Below are positions 11,545 to 21,785 of a stretch of 64,000 nucleotides of DNA, piece after piece. Positions within the stretch are counted from its first letter, which is position 1, and each line of letters begins with the position of its first letter. Made by a program: the position numbers and the translations under genes. Below the pieces are notes generated by a model. That model saw only the letters and a program-made list of their open reading frames with translations, did no database searches and had not been told where the DNA came from. This stretch comes from Cristatella mucedo (taxonomy: Eukaryota; Bryozoa; Phylactolaemata; Cristatellidae), in NCBI GenBank assembly GCA_009760855.2, contig WPIO01000061.1, positions 823,501 through 887,500 on the forward strand, given 5' to 3'.

Positions 11545-12353
11545 GTGGCTGGTTTATGGTTCGTTACCATATATAGCCCTGTTGGTAGCGTAGCGGCCCT
11601 GCGTTGGGTTACCCGCAGTAGCGTCGCGTGCTGCTTAGATAGCGACAGAGGACGATCGAAAGAGAACCAACTCTTCTCGCTCATCGCCAGGTGAGAGCCG
11701 GTGCGCTTAGTTGCCTCTCGTCTTGTGCAGATGAGTGGTTCCCCACAGTTCACGCTGCCTCCATGCGGCTCTGGCAGACAGCCGCTGCGTGCCAGCGCCT
11801 GCTAGTCGGGATCGCCAGCTGACTGCGTTCCTCGTCCCCTCGGTGCCTGCAGTGCCCTAGCCCTAGCAGGCACTTCCATTCGTGCGTGCCGACGAGATGG
11901 CACACCAGAACCAGTACTGTACTGGGCTGTGCTGCTTGTTCGCTTTGATTGTCGTTGGCCCGAAGGGGGAGGGGTGGCCAGTGTGCCACGGCTAAGGCGA
12001 GAGAGCCCGATGCCACTTGCGATCAGCTTAATTCCTGCAAGGAACGAAACAGATTGCCAATCACTCTCGCTCCATTATATATGACGCATGGACGGTGCTA
12101 ATCACCCTGTGGCCAGTTTAAGGCCCGTTGAAATGTATGGCGTGTACGGACACTTTAATCTTGGATTATGGATTTATTAGGGGGATGAGTCACAGCTTGG
12201 TAGGGGCAAAACCTGAGGCGTTCAGTTCAGTTCAGAGTCGGAAGCCACCGAAACTGTCGGTGCTGGGAGCCGCCGAACCCGACGCCAAGGCGAGGGCGAG
12301 GAAATATTTTTTGAGACATGCTGCGACCGAGTTTTATTCACTCCGTGCTTCAA
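11545..12353. mobile_element. 809-bp insertion in a LINE, possible solo LTR
   Basis: The LINE reads ...CTTGTTAT up to 11544 and resumes after GTTAT at 12354-12358 with AAGCAAACC, so GTTAT flanks the insert as a 5-bp direct repeat. That duplication length fits LTR elements. The insert begins GTGGCTGG and ends CTTCAA, so clean TG...CA ends are absent. No coding domain is seen. The type is an inference. Confidence 0.4.
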
Positions 12354-12694
12354 GTTATAAGCAAACCTAAGCGACTCAAAAATTGAAAGCGTAATGTTCA
12401 AAATGGGCTCTGCCAGCATATCTCCTCTGGCGTTTCTGTGAAATGTAGGTGACCTTTTTATAAAATTAACCTTTCACTAGGGACCAAATTGGCTCAACAC
12501 TCAGGTCTGCATACTTTCGGATAAGTAACATAGCAACAAGTTGGTCTATGCATTTATGGCATCCCATCTCGACTGCTGTAACTGGCTTTCAGCAGGTTTT
12601 CCTGCCGGTGCAATAAGGCGCTTAGATTTGGGGCAAAACTCGGATAACAGGTTTGGCTACTGTGGGTGCCGCTGTTGCCAAATTACAATACTTA

Positions 12695-12835
12695 GAAAAG
12701 ACGCTTTCCACGATCCTGGTTGTGGGCTCGAATCCTGCAGTGGGTGATCTTTTACTGTTCAAAGACATGCGACGGCGATAGCCGCTAAGCCTCTTCAGCT
12801 GCTATTTAAATGAGACCTTTAATCAGCTACCCTTG
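12695..12835 (+). mobile_element. Decayed SINE-1
   Basis: CACGATCCTGGTTGTGGGCT is followed by CGAATCCTGCAGTGGGTGAT (box B region of the tRNA-like head) and, near 12775-12830, by GGCGATAGCCGCTAAGCC and ATCAGCTAC. It lies inside the LINE remnant. Confidence 0.65.
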
Positions 12836-13609
12836 AAGTATAGCTTCTCACCAACTTGCACTGACACCCCATCAAGCAGCGTATCGAATTAAAGGTTTTG
12901 TCACTCACTTGCAGGTTCCTCTATTCTCTCGCCTCAGCCTACCTATCAGAGTTACTCCCCAATCAGGCTTAGCCATGCTTTGAACCAACCTCAAATACTT
13001 AGGAAAACATAGCTTTACTTGTTATGCTCCCTAAGCGTGGAACTAACTAACTCCCGACTGACAGCACGACATCCCCTGACTTGGCCATGTTAAAAAAATC
13101 TAAAAACGCACCTGGTCTTCACATCATTTACCTAGTCAGCGTAAATTGCCTTTTATGTGCTTACGCAAGGTGCCACTGTACATACGTTATCACCAACCTT
13201 GTTGATATGCTTCCTCGGCATTGTATGTAAAGCTCCTAGAGAGAGATTGCGTTATCTGAGTTCGTTAAGCAAATTTCTAGTACTAACCTTAGTGTTATCT
13301 AAGCATGGATTATTCTCATAGTGATGGCACACTGTGAAAGGCACTAAAATATTGGATGGTTTCAGATTGTTCATGCCCTGGTGCACTGTTTATTTTTTAT
13401 CACTACGGACACGTGCAGCTCATAATTCCGATGGGAATCGAGTTTGGCTTTGACGTAATGCCTATGCCTTTGCTTGTACTTGAGCATCAACTATTGCAGG
13501 CGTCTTGTAGCCTTCAGGCAGACTAGTTTCACACACAATCCAGCGATTCATATAAAGTCTCAATTCCATTTCTACTGTAGCAGGTTTATTAACTGCTCCT
13601 GGTTCGTTT

Positions 13610-14255
13610 TCCTGTTCAGTTTTGACGAGGTGCAAAACTCTGCAGCTAGGCTTGTCTGTCGTGAGCTTCGCAGTTGCCACATCACACCGCTTCTCGCTGA
13701 CATGAACTGGCTACCAGTCAGGCAACGCATCGACTTCATGGTTTCGTCGCTCACTTTTAGGTCACTTGATTCTTTGGCTCTAGCCTACCTCTCAGATTTA
13801 CTCCCCCACCAGGCCAAGCATCGTATCACCCGCTTTTCGGAATCCAGCAGTTTACCAATATCCCGTACAAACCTCAGATCCTTTGGAGACCGTGCATTTA
13901 GTTCGCATTCTCCCAAAGCCTGGAACTCCCTCCCGACTTGCGTCACAACATCCCCTGACTTGACTACATTTAAAAAGAACTTAAAAACGCGTCTATTTAG
14001 GACAGCATTTAGTGGGTCCCTGTGACTCATCCTTCATGTGCTTATGCGTGCTGACACTGTGCATGCTGCCACTAACCATATTTGCCGGCTGACCTTGTGC
14101 ATGTCACCCCTAACCATATAAATTCATGTTATTTATCAAGCGTGATATTACTCACCATTCAATCGCGTTTCCTTTTGCAGCAAATGTAAAGCGCCTAGAG
14201 AGAGAGATTGAGGTCTCTGAGGGCGCTTTATCGAGTGTATTATTATTATTATGCG
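13610..14255 (+). mobile_element. LINE-A 3' end with reverse-transcriptase C-terminus
   Basis: The open frame contains VQNSAARLVCRELRSCHITP, LADMNWLPVRQRIDFMVSSL, SFGDRAFSSHSPKAWNSLP and ends LFRTAFSGSL-stop near 14027. The 3' untranslated tail follows (TGCATGCTGCCACTAACC, AAATGTAAAGCGCCTAGAG, GAGGGCGCTTTATCGAG, ATT run). It lies 77 bp upstream of the LDLa exon. Confidence 0.9.
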
Positions 14256-14331
14256 AATAACTGCAGCTACTAGTTACATTTAATGGTCTCTCGATTGTCG
14301 CTTCCGGTAGTCCACGTTTTTCTTGTTGTAG

Positions 14332-14484
14332 CGACGACATTGTTGCATAATGGAAACTGCACATCTCCAATGGAATACTGGTGCAGCATCACCAAGAAAT
14401 GTATCCGGTCAACGGGGCGCTGCAATGGAGTGCGGGACTGCACGTACGGTGAAGACGAGCGTCAATGTCTGCCAAGCTCTACGA
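14332..14484 (+). CDS. LDL-receptor class A module exon
   Basis: A 153-bp exon (51 codons, phase 1-1) follows a strong acceptor (TTTTTCTTGTTGTAG) and precedes a GTAAGC donor. It contains six cysteines in LDLa spacing, from C of NCTSPMEYWC through KKCIRSTGRC and NGVRDC to GEDERQC. The calcium-cage motif reads D-C-x3-E-D-E-x2-C, as in LDLa modules, which bind ligands outside the cell. LDLa modules are characteristically coded by single phase-1-1 exons, which supports this being real. An ATG at 14283 in the same frame gives a hydrophobic leader, so a first-exon model is also possible. I prefer the internal exon because the acceptor is good and the upstream candidate exons share the phase. Confidence 0.75.
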
Positions 14485-14779
14485 GTAAGCGCTTGGCAGC
14501 AGCTCCAGAAGGAGATTTATTCATAGCTCCAGCATCCAGCATGTCTTTACTTTTCTTAGGTCTCCATAGCTATCTAACCCAAGCCATGGCATCTCGAGCA
14601 GGTCGGAGGGATCGGAGTACCAAGTGGTTCTCATATATGACACCCCAAGCGTGTGGCTGGACTAAAAGAGTTTGATAAAAACAGCCATTAGGTCACTTCA
14701 GCTGGTGATAAATATGGCTTCAAGGCTAGTCAGAAAATCCCAGAAGTTTAGCCGAGTGTCTCTTTTTCTGAAATAACTT
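14485..14779. other. Intron stretch, nothing firm
   Basis: A possible 42-bp phase 1-1 micro-exon at 14560-14601 has a good acceptor (CTTTTCTTAG) but a poor donor (GTCGGA), so it is not called. Confidence 0.3.
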
Positions 14780-15290
14780 TGACGGCTTCCGGTTGATCGA
14801 CGGATACAGGGTAAAGTTCTCACGCTGACCTAAAAGACCCACCATGACTTGACTCATTCTTATCTAGCTGAACTGCTGCACCCGTTTCAGCCTCCTCGTG
14901 TCCTCAGGACCTGCATTGACAATAAATTACCTAATGTATTCCTGCACTTAAAGATAATTTGCGACAGAAGCTTTCACTCTGCATGCCCTGGGGAGGCTGT
15001 GGAGCTCACTTCCACAATTCTTACGTTGCGACATCTACTTTCCTGCTGCCGACTGTGACACATCCTTTCCAGCAGTCCTGAGCAGCTACTTTCCTGCCTG
15101 CTTCACTACTTCAACTGCCGTTTTAACTCAGCTACGCTTCTCACTTTCTCCATGTTAAGTGAGATGAAGTGAAGCTGGCTACCGCATACGCGTAGGGAAA
15201 GCCGTCCAGGCTTTACAAAACTCTCCAGTGTAACATCCACCTCTGTCTCTGTGGAGTTACAGACTGCAATGCATTACTTTATGTTACTAT
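14780..15290 (+). mobile_element. LINE-B 3' end
   Basis: SYLAELLHPFQPPRVLRTC near 14855-14910 and DNKLPNVFLHLK match the minus-strand copy at 22160-22610 (YLAELLHQFQPVRALRSR, DNKLAVPFLRLK). The 3' part includes CTGTGGAGTTACAGACTGCA, which pairs with GTCTGTAACTCCACAAAG of the other copy. Confidence 0.75.
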
Positions 15291-15549
15291 CGCGCCCACA
15301 TCGGCAGATCGGCCAAGGGGTCCGAGCAGCCCTTTAAAAAAGCCGGGCGAAGGCCCACCTTTATACTAGCCAGACCTGCCTCCAGAAATAATTTCCAACT
15401 GTATCCTGTATATCTGTATATCCTGTATATCTGTATCCTCTCGCTCAATCCCTGCAGAGCATTTCCCTTGGTAACCGACTAGCATTCAATCATTGAAATT
15501 TCAAAAGCAGAATGACAGGGAAGATCGTTCTGTTTAAGGCATTTGTCAG
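15291..15549. other. Intron stretch
   Basis: A short imperfect duplication (ATCCTGTATATCTGTAT) occurs at about 15403-15436. Nothing else is recognised. The stretch ends in the acceptor GGCATTTGTCAG. Confidence 0.35.
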
Positions 15550-15681
15550 CGTTTGTCACGGAGGGCAGTAAAAACTCTCAGGTCAACGTCCGGCCCAGCC
15601 GGCTACGGCGTTTTATCAGTCCATCTGTTTTTGCTAGCTCTTTAGCCATCCACATGCTTAGCAGAATCGACAAAAGTTTGA
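15550..15681 (+). CDS. Candidate exon of the LDLa gene, unknown domain
   Basis: A 132-bp open exon between TTAAGGCATTTGTCAG and GTAAGT, phase 1-1, continues the frame of the LDLa exon. The 44 residues start FVTEGSKNSQVNV and end MLSRIDKSL and include a basic patch (RPSRLRRF). No domain is recognised and it is less Ser/Thr-rich than the upstream candidates. The main support is phase, length divisible by three and good splice sites. Confidence 0.35.
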
Positions 15682-16224
15682 GTAAGTACATGATAACTGG
15701 AAATTACAATGACAGTATGAATTCTGATTTTCCAAATAACGAAATTCCTTTGCTGCCTGCTCCAGCAAGGGGTAGCCCAGACGCGATACACTGGCTTGAT
15801 ACATACATAAGTCTATACTAAAAAAATCAGTTCCATTTACATACTTTTAGAGGAGAATGAAGTTATTTTAGATATACGCGATCTTGATGTCATACAATTG
15901 CGTGCAACCAAGCTTGTGCTACCCCCGTAGAAATTGTGCCAGTTTCGAATGGGAATGGGCTCTCTTCTTCTTCACTAGTATATTTGAGCAAGCTAAATCT
16001 GACAGCTAGGCAAAGCAATGAAAGTGTCTGCCTTTACGAGAGGAAAAAAAATCGGGGACTGCATTTTGGCAAGCAATTGCTCAGGCTTTTCAGAAAAACA
16101 CACGATTTCCGTGGAAAATGCGTGTCCACCACATTTGTAAGTAGTTTCAACTTTCTCACTATTTAAATTAACATGGGTGCACACGGAAACACTGTGCATT
16201 CTATTGGCTGTAAAATAATCAAGA
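15682..16224. other. Intron stretch, nothing recognised
   Basis: There is no recognisable repeat. The stretch runs up to the left end of the hAT element. Confidence 0.35.
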
Positions 16225-18495
16225 CTGGGGTTTCTGAAAACACTTTTTAAACAGCTGTCATTATTCAATTTTCAAAAACAGCTGTTGACATCTAATTATG
16301 CTGGTTTTTTCTACTTTTGCTTTAATTTTACAGTCAATAGCTTTTTTGTGATGAATATCGTTTTATTATATATCTTTATCGATAATTTCTAAATCGATGC
16401 ATTTTTATTTCTAATAATAATGTTTTAAGAATTCGGTGCGTTAAGCGACTTATCTGATAGACACGATCGTAATTGTGTACAGAAATTCGTTCACACCGAA
16501 AGAACTCTATCAACGTCCACTGATGTCGGTTTAATGGATATAATTGCGTTGTACAATATCTGGAGATTTTCAGTGTGCTGGCCAAAGTTCCGGTAGAGCA
16601 TGAACTTGCACTTGAGCCATTTGAAACTGTCTTGCCCTCCGACTGCAATTGATGATCTATCTTTTTAAAGCAACAAATTCAATTCATCTTGAAGAGACAA
16701 GCTCACACTTTCAGCATCATTTGACAACTGTTCGAAGACAACTTCTACATTGTTGACTCCAATTGACGAGATGCTAGGTTTCCTGCGAATGTGGCGTAGT
16801 TTTTGACAGGGCGATAAATAGACCTTTGAGACTGCGCAAAGAGGTTCATAACATATTATATAACATAACATTCTTAATTGCTCTTCAACGCGACACTTTA
16901 AATGTTTCATGAGCTTTGTACTAATGTCACTATTCAGCTTAGAGAGCTTGCTGAACAAAATTTCTAAAATTGCATCAGCACTCATTAACTTCTCGTCTTT
17001 TCGACTTAGATTCTCAATAGCAAGTTTCGCAGATTCTATTGCCTTCAGAAGAGTTTTGTATGCGTCAAAACTCAATTTCTCAATCGTATCCGGCAACTTG
17101 AATTTGGTTAGTGTTTCACGGATTGCGACTTCCGTCTTTACTAGCGGCTCTAACATAGTTGGGATGGGGTTCCAGCGCGTTTTACGTCAAGATGCAGTTC
17201 AATCTCGCGTCCGAACTCAGCTCTTACATTGGATTGAAAGTCAGTATTTCGAACTGTTTGCTTATGAATTTGACAAGATTGCGTGATTTTGTGAGCGTAT
17301 ATCATCGCTGATCACTTCCAAGATCGTGCCTGCTTTGAAAGTTTAACATTTCATTAATACCGTCACTATCCACATTTAATCGTCCATCTCAGTACTCTTC
17401 TTGTACAATGTGATATTTACTCAAAGATGCAGACCATGGCTTAAGCAGAGCTTTCCGACGACATCGGTGTGGCTAATGCATTTCTTGTTTACTGCAGCGC
17501 CGTCCTGAGTAGATCCCACCAAATCCTTCTCCATTGTTATGCAAAAAACGCTCAGATGCCGTTTCATTGATTAGACCACTTTAAGAGCAGTGCACGAACT
17601 AATATGCTAACAAGAATCATTTTTATTTGTATTGTATCGCTGCTATCATGAATGTTGACTCCCAAGAATCAACGTCCTCTCACAGTTGTATATTTATCCA
17701 CAGTCATGCTAATCTTTACTCTTCTCTCGAGTTTTCCCTTGATATCGGCAATCATTTTGTTCCTCTTTTTCGTTGCAATCATCATGCACCAGCGTCATCA
17801 CATCCGTTTCGTTAACTGAAAGTTTGAATCCGTCAAGTGAGATTGATTGTCGCATATACTTGTTTCTAGTGATATCTCTATCGATATTCCATCAGTATTC
17901 AGATCGATAACAATCTCCTTCAGACTCTTTTGCCCAGGGAAAATTGGCAAACGTTTTCACGGGCTCAGGAGCTTTTCCGTGGACGTACACTCTCCAGTGG
18001 GCTTATCAAAATCAATTTCGTGCATTTTCAGATGAATCTTCAACGTTGTCATGGTGCTTCCAGAAAATTTAATAATTTAATTTCACCGTCCACATTGACC
18101 TTCAGGCTCTTCTGCAATTCGATTCTTTCTTTTTTCGGCGTATTCCCAAACTGAATATACGGATGAAATAAAAATCCATATTTTGTGTGCTATAATTTAA
18201 TTAATATCCTATTTAATATTTCAAAATTGCACTTCAGTTTAACCTTTGGCCAATTTGATAAAAATCATCATAAAAAAAATCACTAAAAAATTCAAAATAA
18301 ATTGTATACATTTGTTTTCCGTTACATATTTCATATCCATAATGAACTTTGGAGCTTCGGTTGGAGTAGCTTTTTTTGAAAAGTTTTCGTTAGAAACAGT
18401 TTAACAGTTATAAAAAACAGCTGTTTATGGCTTTTATATTTTGGGCGAAAAACAGCTGCTTTACCGCTACTGTTAAACAGTTACCAGAAACCCTA
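16225..18495 (-). mobile_element. Dead hAT transposon with both ends
   Basis: The left end reads CTGGGGTTTCTG and the right end, reversed, GGGTTTCTGG. The flanks TAATCAAGA and TAATTACGA match at seven of nine bases, compatible with a decayed 8-bp target duplication. Both subterminal regions carry repeated AACAGCTG motifs (16250-16290 and 18410-18465), as is usual for hAT transposase binding. Inside, on the minus strand, lie pieces of a transposase in the expected order. Confidence 0.75.
16380..18160 (-). pseudogene. hAT transposase pseudogene
   Basis: In minus-strand order: a BED zinc-finger remnant (SVWEYAEKR near 18135-18160, then TMTTLKIHLKMHEIDFDK near 18005-18055); the catalytic-core block STQDGAAVN (about 17485-17515) and LCLSHGLHL with VNITLYKK just after an in-frame stop (17405-17450); EIELHLDVK and, one frame over, WNPIPTMLEP (about 17150-17190), the usual LDVKTRWNS...MLE block; a 163-residue open segment at 16665-17156; and the C-terminal dimerisation block ILYNAIISIKPTSV near 16520-16550 with a stop soon after. 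Several frameshifts and stops make it non-functional. In hAT enzymes this protein cuts and rejoins DNA at the terminal repeats. Confidence 0.8.
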
Positions 18496-18706
18496 ATTAC
18501 GACGATGGGGTCATTAAACGTCAGCCTCGAAGAGCAGATTTCCTCGCACAAAAACCGTGTCGCTAATATGCTCTATCTTACGACGACACTTAAGTTGAGC
18601 GAATCGAACACTTCTGCTGTACAAAAGCTGTGCACTCTTGAATTGCCCTGCAGAGAAAATTGTCTCTTTAAGGCGCAAAATCAGAGCCGCCTAAGATGGC
18701 CTTAAG

Positions 18707-19119
18707 CAGAGGTCGGCAAACTCCGACCTTTGGGCAAGATACGACCTAGCTAGTACTCCAATCCAGACTAACGCCACTAGTTATTTATCGCTCAATCCGG
18801 CATAATTGAATTGTCGTGGTTTTGCTCCCCTTCATTGCTGCTAGTTGCTGCTCAAGCGGTGGCCCGCATTTATTTAAGAACCGATGCCAGGTGCTTGTGC
18901 GAAACCGAAGCGTCTGACCGGGGAGGGGTGACAAATGTCAGCCCCTGTAATTGCCGTGCGCGCCTGTGTGTCTGCTGTGACTGTTGTGATTGTTTGGTTG
19001 TCTCGCCGAGCTCACTCGCCGGCTAGCTGGAATGGGCCTGGTTTTTTCAGGTCCAGTGTGTTTTTTTTGACCTCCTGAATTGGCCACCTAGTTGTCCGAA
19101 AATCTTTCTCCGACCCCTG
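18707..19119. mobile_element. Non-autonomous hAT (Charlie-type) MITE
   Basis: The element begins CAGAGGTCGGCAAACT and ends CCGACCCCTG, whose reverse is CAGGGGTCGG, so the terminal inverted repeats match at nine of ten bases. The flanking octamers GCCTTAAG and GCCTAGAG match at six of eight. The CAGGGGTCGGCAAAC end is well known from Charlie-like hAT elements. No transposase is present in its 413 bp. Confidence 0.8.
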
Positions 19120-19127
19120 GCCTAGAG

Positions 19128-19439
19128 AAGCCACATCCGCAGAACTTTTACTGATTTTCAGAGAATTGTGTGGATGGAAAAATCTCAGTTCATTATCTTC
19201 TATCTGTGAGAAAGTATTTAAAGCTGCATATTAAAGAAAACATATCCAAGTTGTCTACTTCAGAAGACATTCAACTTCTGGAGCGAAAGGGCGCTGACAC
19301 AAGGCTGCTGCTTATTGGCTGGAACAGGAACTTTCTATGGCACAGACGGTATTGTGATTCGAAATAATTAGCTAAACAGTAAAAATGCCGGTTTTTTGAG
19401 CTCGATAGCGATGGGATGAGACGGCTGGATTTCTGTTCT
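19128..19439. other. Stretch with an unassigned open frame
   Basis: After a good acceptor (TTACTGATTTTCAG at 19161) the sequence stays open for about 200 bp on the + strand (NCVDGKISVHYLL...). No domain and no good downstream donor were found, so no exon is called. Confidence 0.3.
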
Positions 19440-19810
19440 AGCAACAGACAATAATTTAACACCAAAATTAGAAGCCGAGTAACGGTGCTGCATAGAGCTT
19501 ATGGAAAAGAACTCGGACGAATGGGCTGATGCAAGCCAGTGAAGCAATTTGTAGGCCAGGAAGAGAATTTTTCGAAAGCGATTCGGTGCTTGTCAGAGAT
19601 CTGTGAAATTTGGAAAGGGGTGTGATGTAACGGCAACGACTTTGACGACAGACCAGACAAGTTTGCAGCAGTTGCAATCGATTTAAGGTATAGACGGAAG
19701 TAAACTAGGCAAGTGTAGTAATCCAGACGCAACATCAGAAAAACGTGAACTAGGATGGCTGTCATAATCTTGTTCAAGCAGGCCTTAAATTTGCAATGAT
19801 TCACATCTGA
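19440..19810 (-). pseudogene. LINE C-terminal remnant
   Basis: On the minus strand LQTCLVCRQSRCRYITPL matches LVQNSAARLVCRRSRCHITPL of better LINE copies. What follows is strongly decayed. Confidence 0.6.
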
Positions 19811-19957
19811 AAGTAAGCCAACTCTAAATTAAAAGCAATTTTCTCTACTAATTACTTCATTTAAAATAACCCACCCAGTTTAGGAGCAGCCATCACACCC
19901 ATCTTGAAGTTAGCTTAACAAATTGGTAAAGTCTTCTTTACTTTTCGTAGATGCGTA

Positions 19958-20586
19958 CAGTCGTCCCTCGTTTATCGCAATGAATCAGTTCCAGACTCTT
20001 TCGAGATAAGTGAATTTCCGAGAAGTATGGTTTTTTATTTATAAATCAAACATTTCCGTAGTCAGAGCATAGAAAACCTGTTTACGGCCCTCTAAATACG
20101 GTTTTAACACTATTAGAGTCCTCTGGATATGAAATAGCACTCCAGACATCGCAAACACTGACAAGAGCAAGATGCTTCCGGTGCGTAGCGAAAGAAGCCT
20201 GTATGAGAGAAACGAACTTGCGTAAGGCTAAGCCAATCCGTGGTCTGGATAGAAAGACGATAGGATAGCCAATCAGTGAAGAGCACGCTCTGATTGGCTT
20301 GGTTTCACCACACCCGATTTTTTGCACACAAAAAAGTGCCTGCCCACTTCTAAGGAGTGGTCGAGCAGCTGTGCCCTGGCATTGGAAGGATTTGCAGGGG
20401 TGCTCGAATACATAGGCCAGCAGTATATACGTAGAGTAGTTTTAAATTTAATTGTAATACATGGGTGTATGATTGACTCAGACAACCGAGAGTTTGCTGT
20501 ATCGTTTTCGCTATCTCGATAAACTCTTTAATGAGTACACGAGTATTTGAAAAAACCGGGATTCGCCAAGTAGCGAGGGACGACTG
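19958..20586. mobile_element. Pogo/Tigger-type non-autonomous element
   Basis: Both ends carry CAGTCGTCCCTCG as a terminal inverted repeat, and each end is flanked by TA, the target duplication of Tc1/mariner-pogo elements. The left end continues TTTATCGCAATGAATCAGTT, much like known Tigger ends. The 629 bp contain no transposase domain that I recognise. Confidence 0.85.
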
Positions 20587-20714
20587 TAGTCATGTTTTGT
20601 GTACCACTATGACAAACTTTGTAGTAATTACTATGCATAAGATGCCTGCCTGTTTTACCGTCTGCTAAGTTGAATAATTGGCATATGTACATCTCCTCAA
20701 GCTAATTTTTTCAG

Positions 20715-20821
20715 CGTCCTCGAACTCAACGGCAGCAAACCACTGGCTCAACAGTCACCCATGGATGGCCGGAATATTAACGCTTGCTACTCAACATATG
20801 ACTTGCCAAGTGAAGAGATAG
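20715..20821 (+). CDS. Possible terminal exon of the mucin-like/LDLa gene
   Basis: After a strong acceptor (GCTAATTTTTTCAG) a phase-1 frame reads SSNSTAANHWLNSHPWMAGI and stops at TAG (20819-20821). It begins Ser/Thr-rich with an NST sequon and fits the phase of the exon at 15550-15681. No polyadenylation signal is obvious nearby. Chance is quite possible. Confidence 0.25.
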
Positions 20822-21194
20822 CATAGGCTCTGGTTGAATCGCAGTACATAACATCTTGAATATTATGTTTATTATCACCTCAGAATAAGTCAGCCTAGAG
20901 ATTTACGCCAGCTCTTGTGCTAGGTGCAAGCGACTCAAGTCCTTCAATTGCGGCTACGTTTATGGCTGCACTCCGGCAGTTAAATCTCCCTTCTACGCTC
21001 GCTTTAACTGGGTGATTTTAATATTACTTGATTGTTTGCAACGATTTTAATAATCACTCAAAATACTGCTTACCGTGAGTTTTTTTAGCCGTCTTGTCGG
21101 GCTGTGCACAATAATTTCTAAAAAATTCAAATAGATCATGCATAGATTAAGAGACATGCAATCGCATTCATTAGGTCATATATACGAGCGAAAG
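20822..21194. other. Nothing recognised
   Basis: No repeat family or coding pattern is seen between the possible terminal exon and the LINE-B remnant. Confidence 0.35.
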
Positions 21195-21480
21195 TAATTA
21201 AAGTATAATCCCAATAAAAAGAAAGTGAGAAGCATAGCTTATTCAAGAGAGCAGTCAAGGAAGTGAGTGGCACAGAAGTAGCAGCTCATGCTGCTGTACA
21301 GGATGTGCTACAGTCGGCAGCAGGGGAATACATGCCATTGCGTAAGATTTGTGGAATAGGGGAAGCCGTCACGCGAGCGAGCCTCTACACTCCTCCTATA
21401 ATTAATTAAATCTGTGTTCTCTGTACAGCTAGAACTTCGGGGATGGTTACACTTCTTTTGAAAATTTGTCGTGTGCTCTA
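21195..21480 (-). mobile_element. LINE-B 3' fragment
   Basis: GAAGTGAGAAGCATAGCTTATTC-like sequence, AGAAGTAGCAGCTCATG and GTCGGCAGCAGGGGA parallel the 3' region of the longer copy at 22250-22370 (GGAAGTAGCAGCTCAGG, GTCGGCAGCAGGAGA). Confidence 0.7.
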
Positions 21481-21649
21481 AATACAGGTGTGCGGCACTC
21501 TTGACACTGAGGAACTCAATACAATTGGGAAAACTTGACAGATGGGAAGTAAACTCGCTCATTGTTGGCTCCGCATTGGATTTGACAATAGCGACCACTG
21601 ACAAATAAAAAAAAACATAATAAAGTTACTTTGCATTGCACCCTAAGAA

Positions 21650-21785
21650 AATTTTTAAGAGTCGTAGGAGAATCTCTATTAAGGCGCTTCACACGTGCCA
21701 CCGGGCTTGAGTCATTAATTACATTCACCTTGACCTCGGTGGTTAAAGGCAAGCACCTTAACCACTGGGTCAAATGAGACAAGCA
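21650..21785 (-). mobile_element. SINE-2
   Basis: Reversed, it reads AGTGGTTAAGGTGCTTGCC (tRNA-like box A region), then ACTCAAGCCCGGTGGCACG (box B region), then GTGTGAAGCGCCTTAATAG and ends AT-rich. It is the same layout as the plus-strand copy at 50705-50825. Confidence 0.65.

Larger units (their letters stand above)
11080..13260 (+). pseudogene. LINE reverse transcriptase, interrupted by two insertions
   Basis: From 11100 the frame reads LLDLSAAFDSVDHQVLHERF, followed near 11380 by FRFYAEDTQLYLCFDP, where the YADD box has become YAED. The copy continues to about 11540, is split by an 809-bp insertion (11545-12353), resumes at GCAAACC (about 12361) and continues with LVYAFMASHLDCCNWL near 12541. 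It is split again by a decayed SINE-1 and ends in a tail near 13215-13260 (TGTAAAGCTCCTAGAGAGAG). Frameshifts and the YAED change mean it is dead. Confidence 0.75.

Noticed and set aside
14560-14601. 42-bp phase 1-1 micro-exon behind CTTTTCTTAG
   Set aside because: The donor GTCGGA is poor and the peptide has no support.
18427-18705. 92-codon + strand ORF crossing the hAT right end
   Set aside because: It begins inside the transposon end and shows no domain; it is chance.
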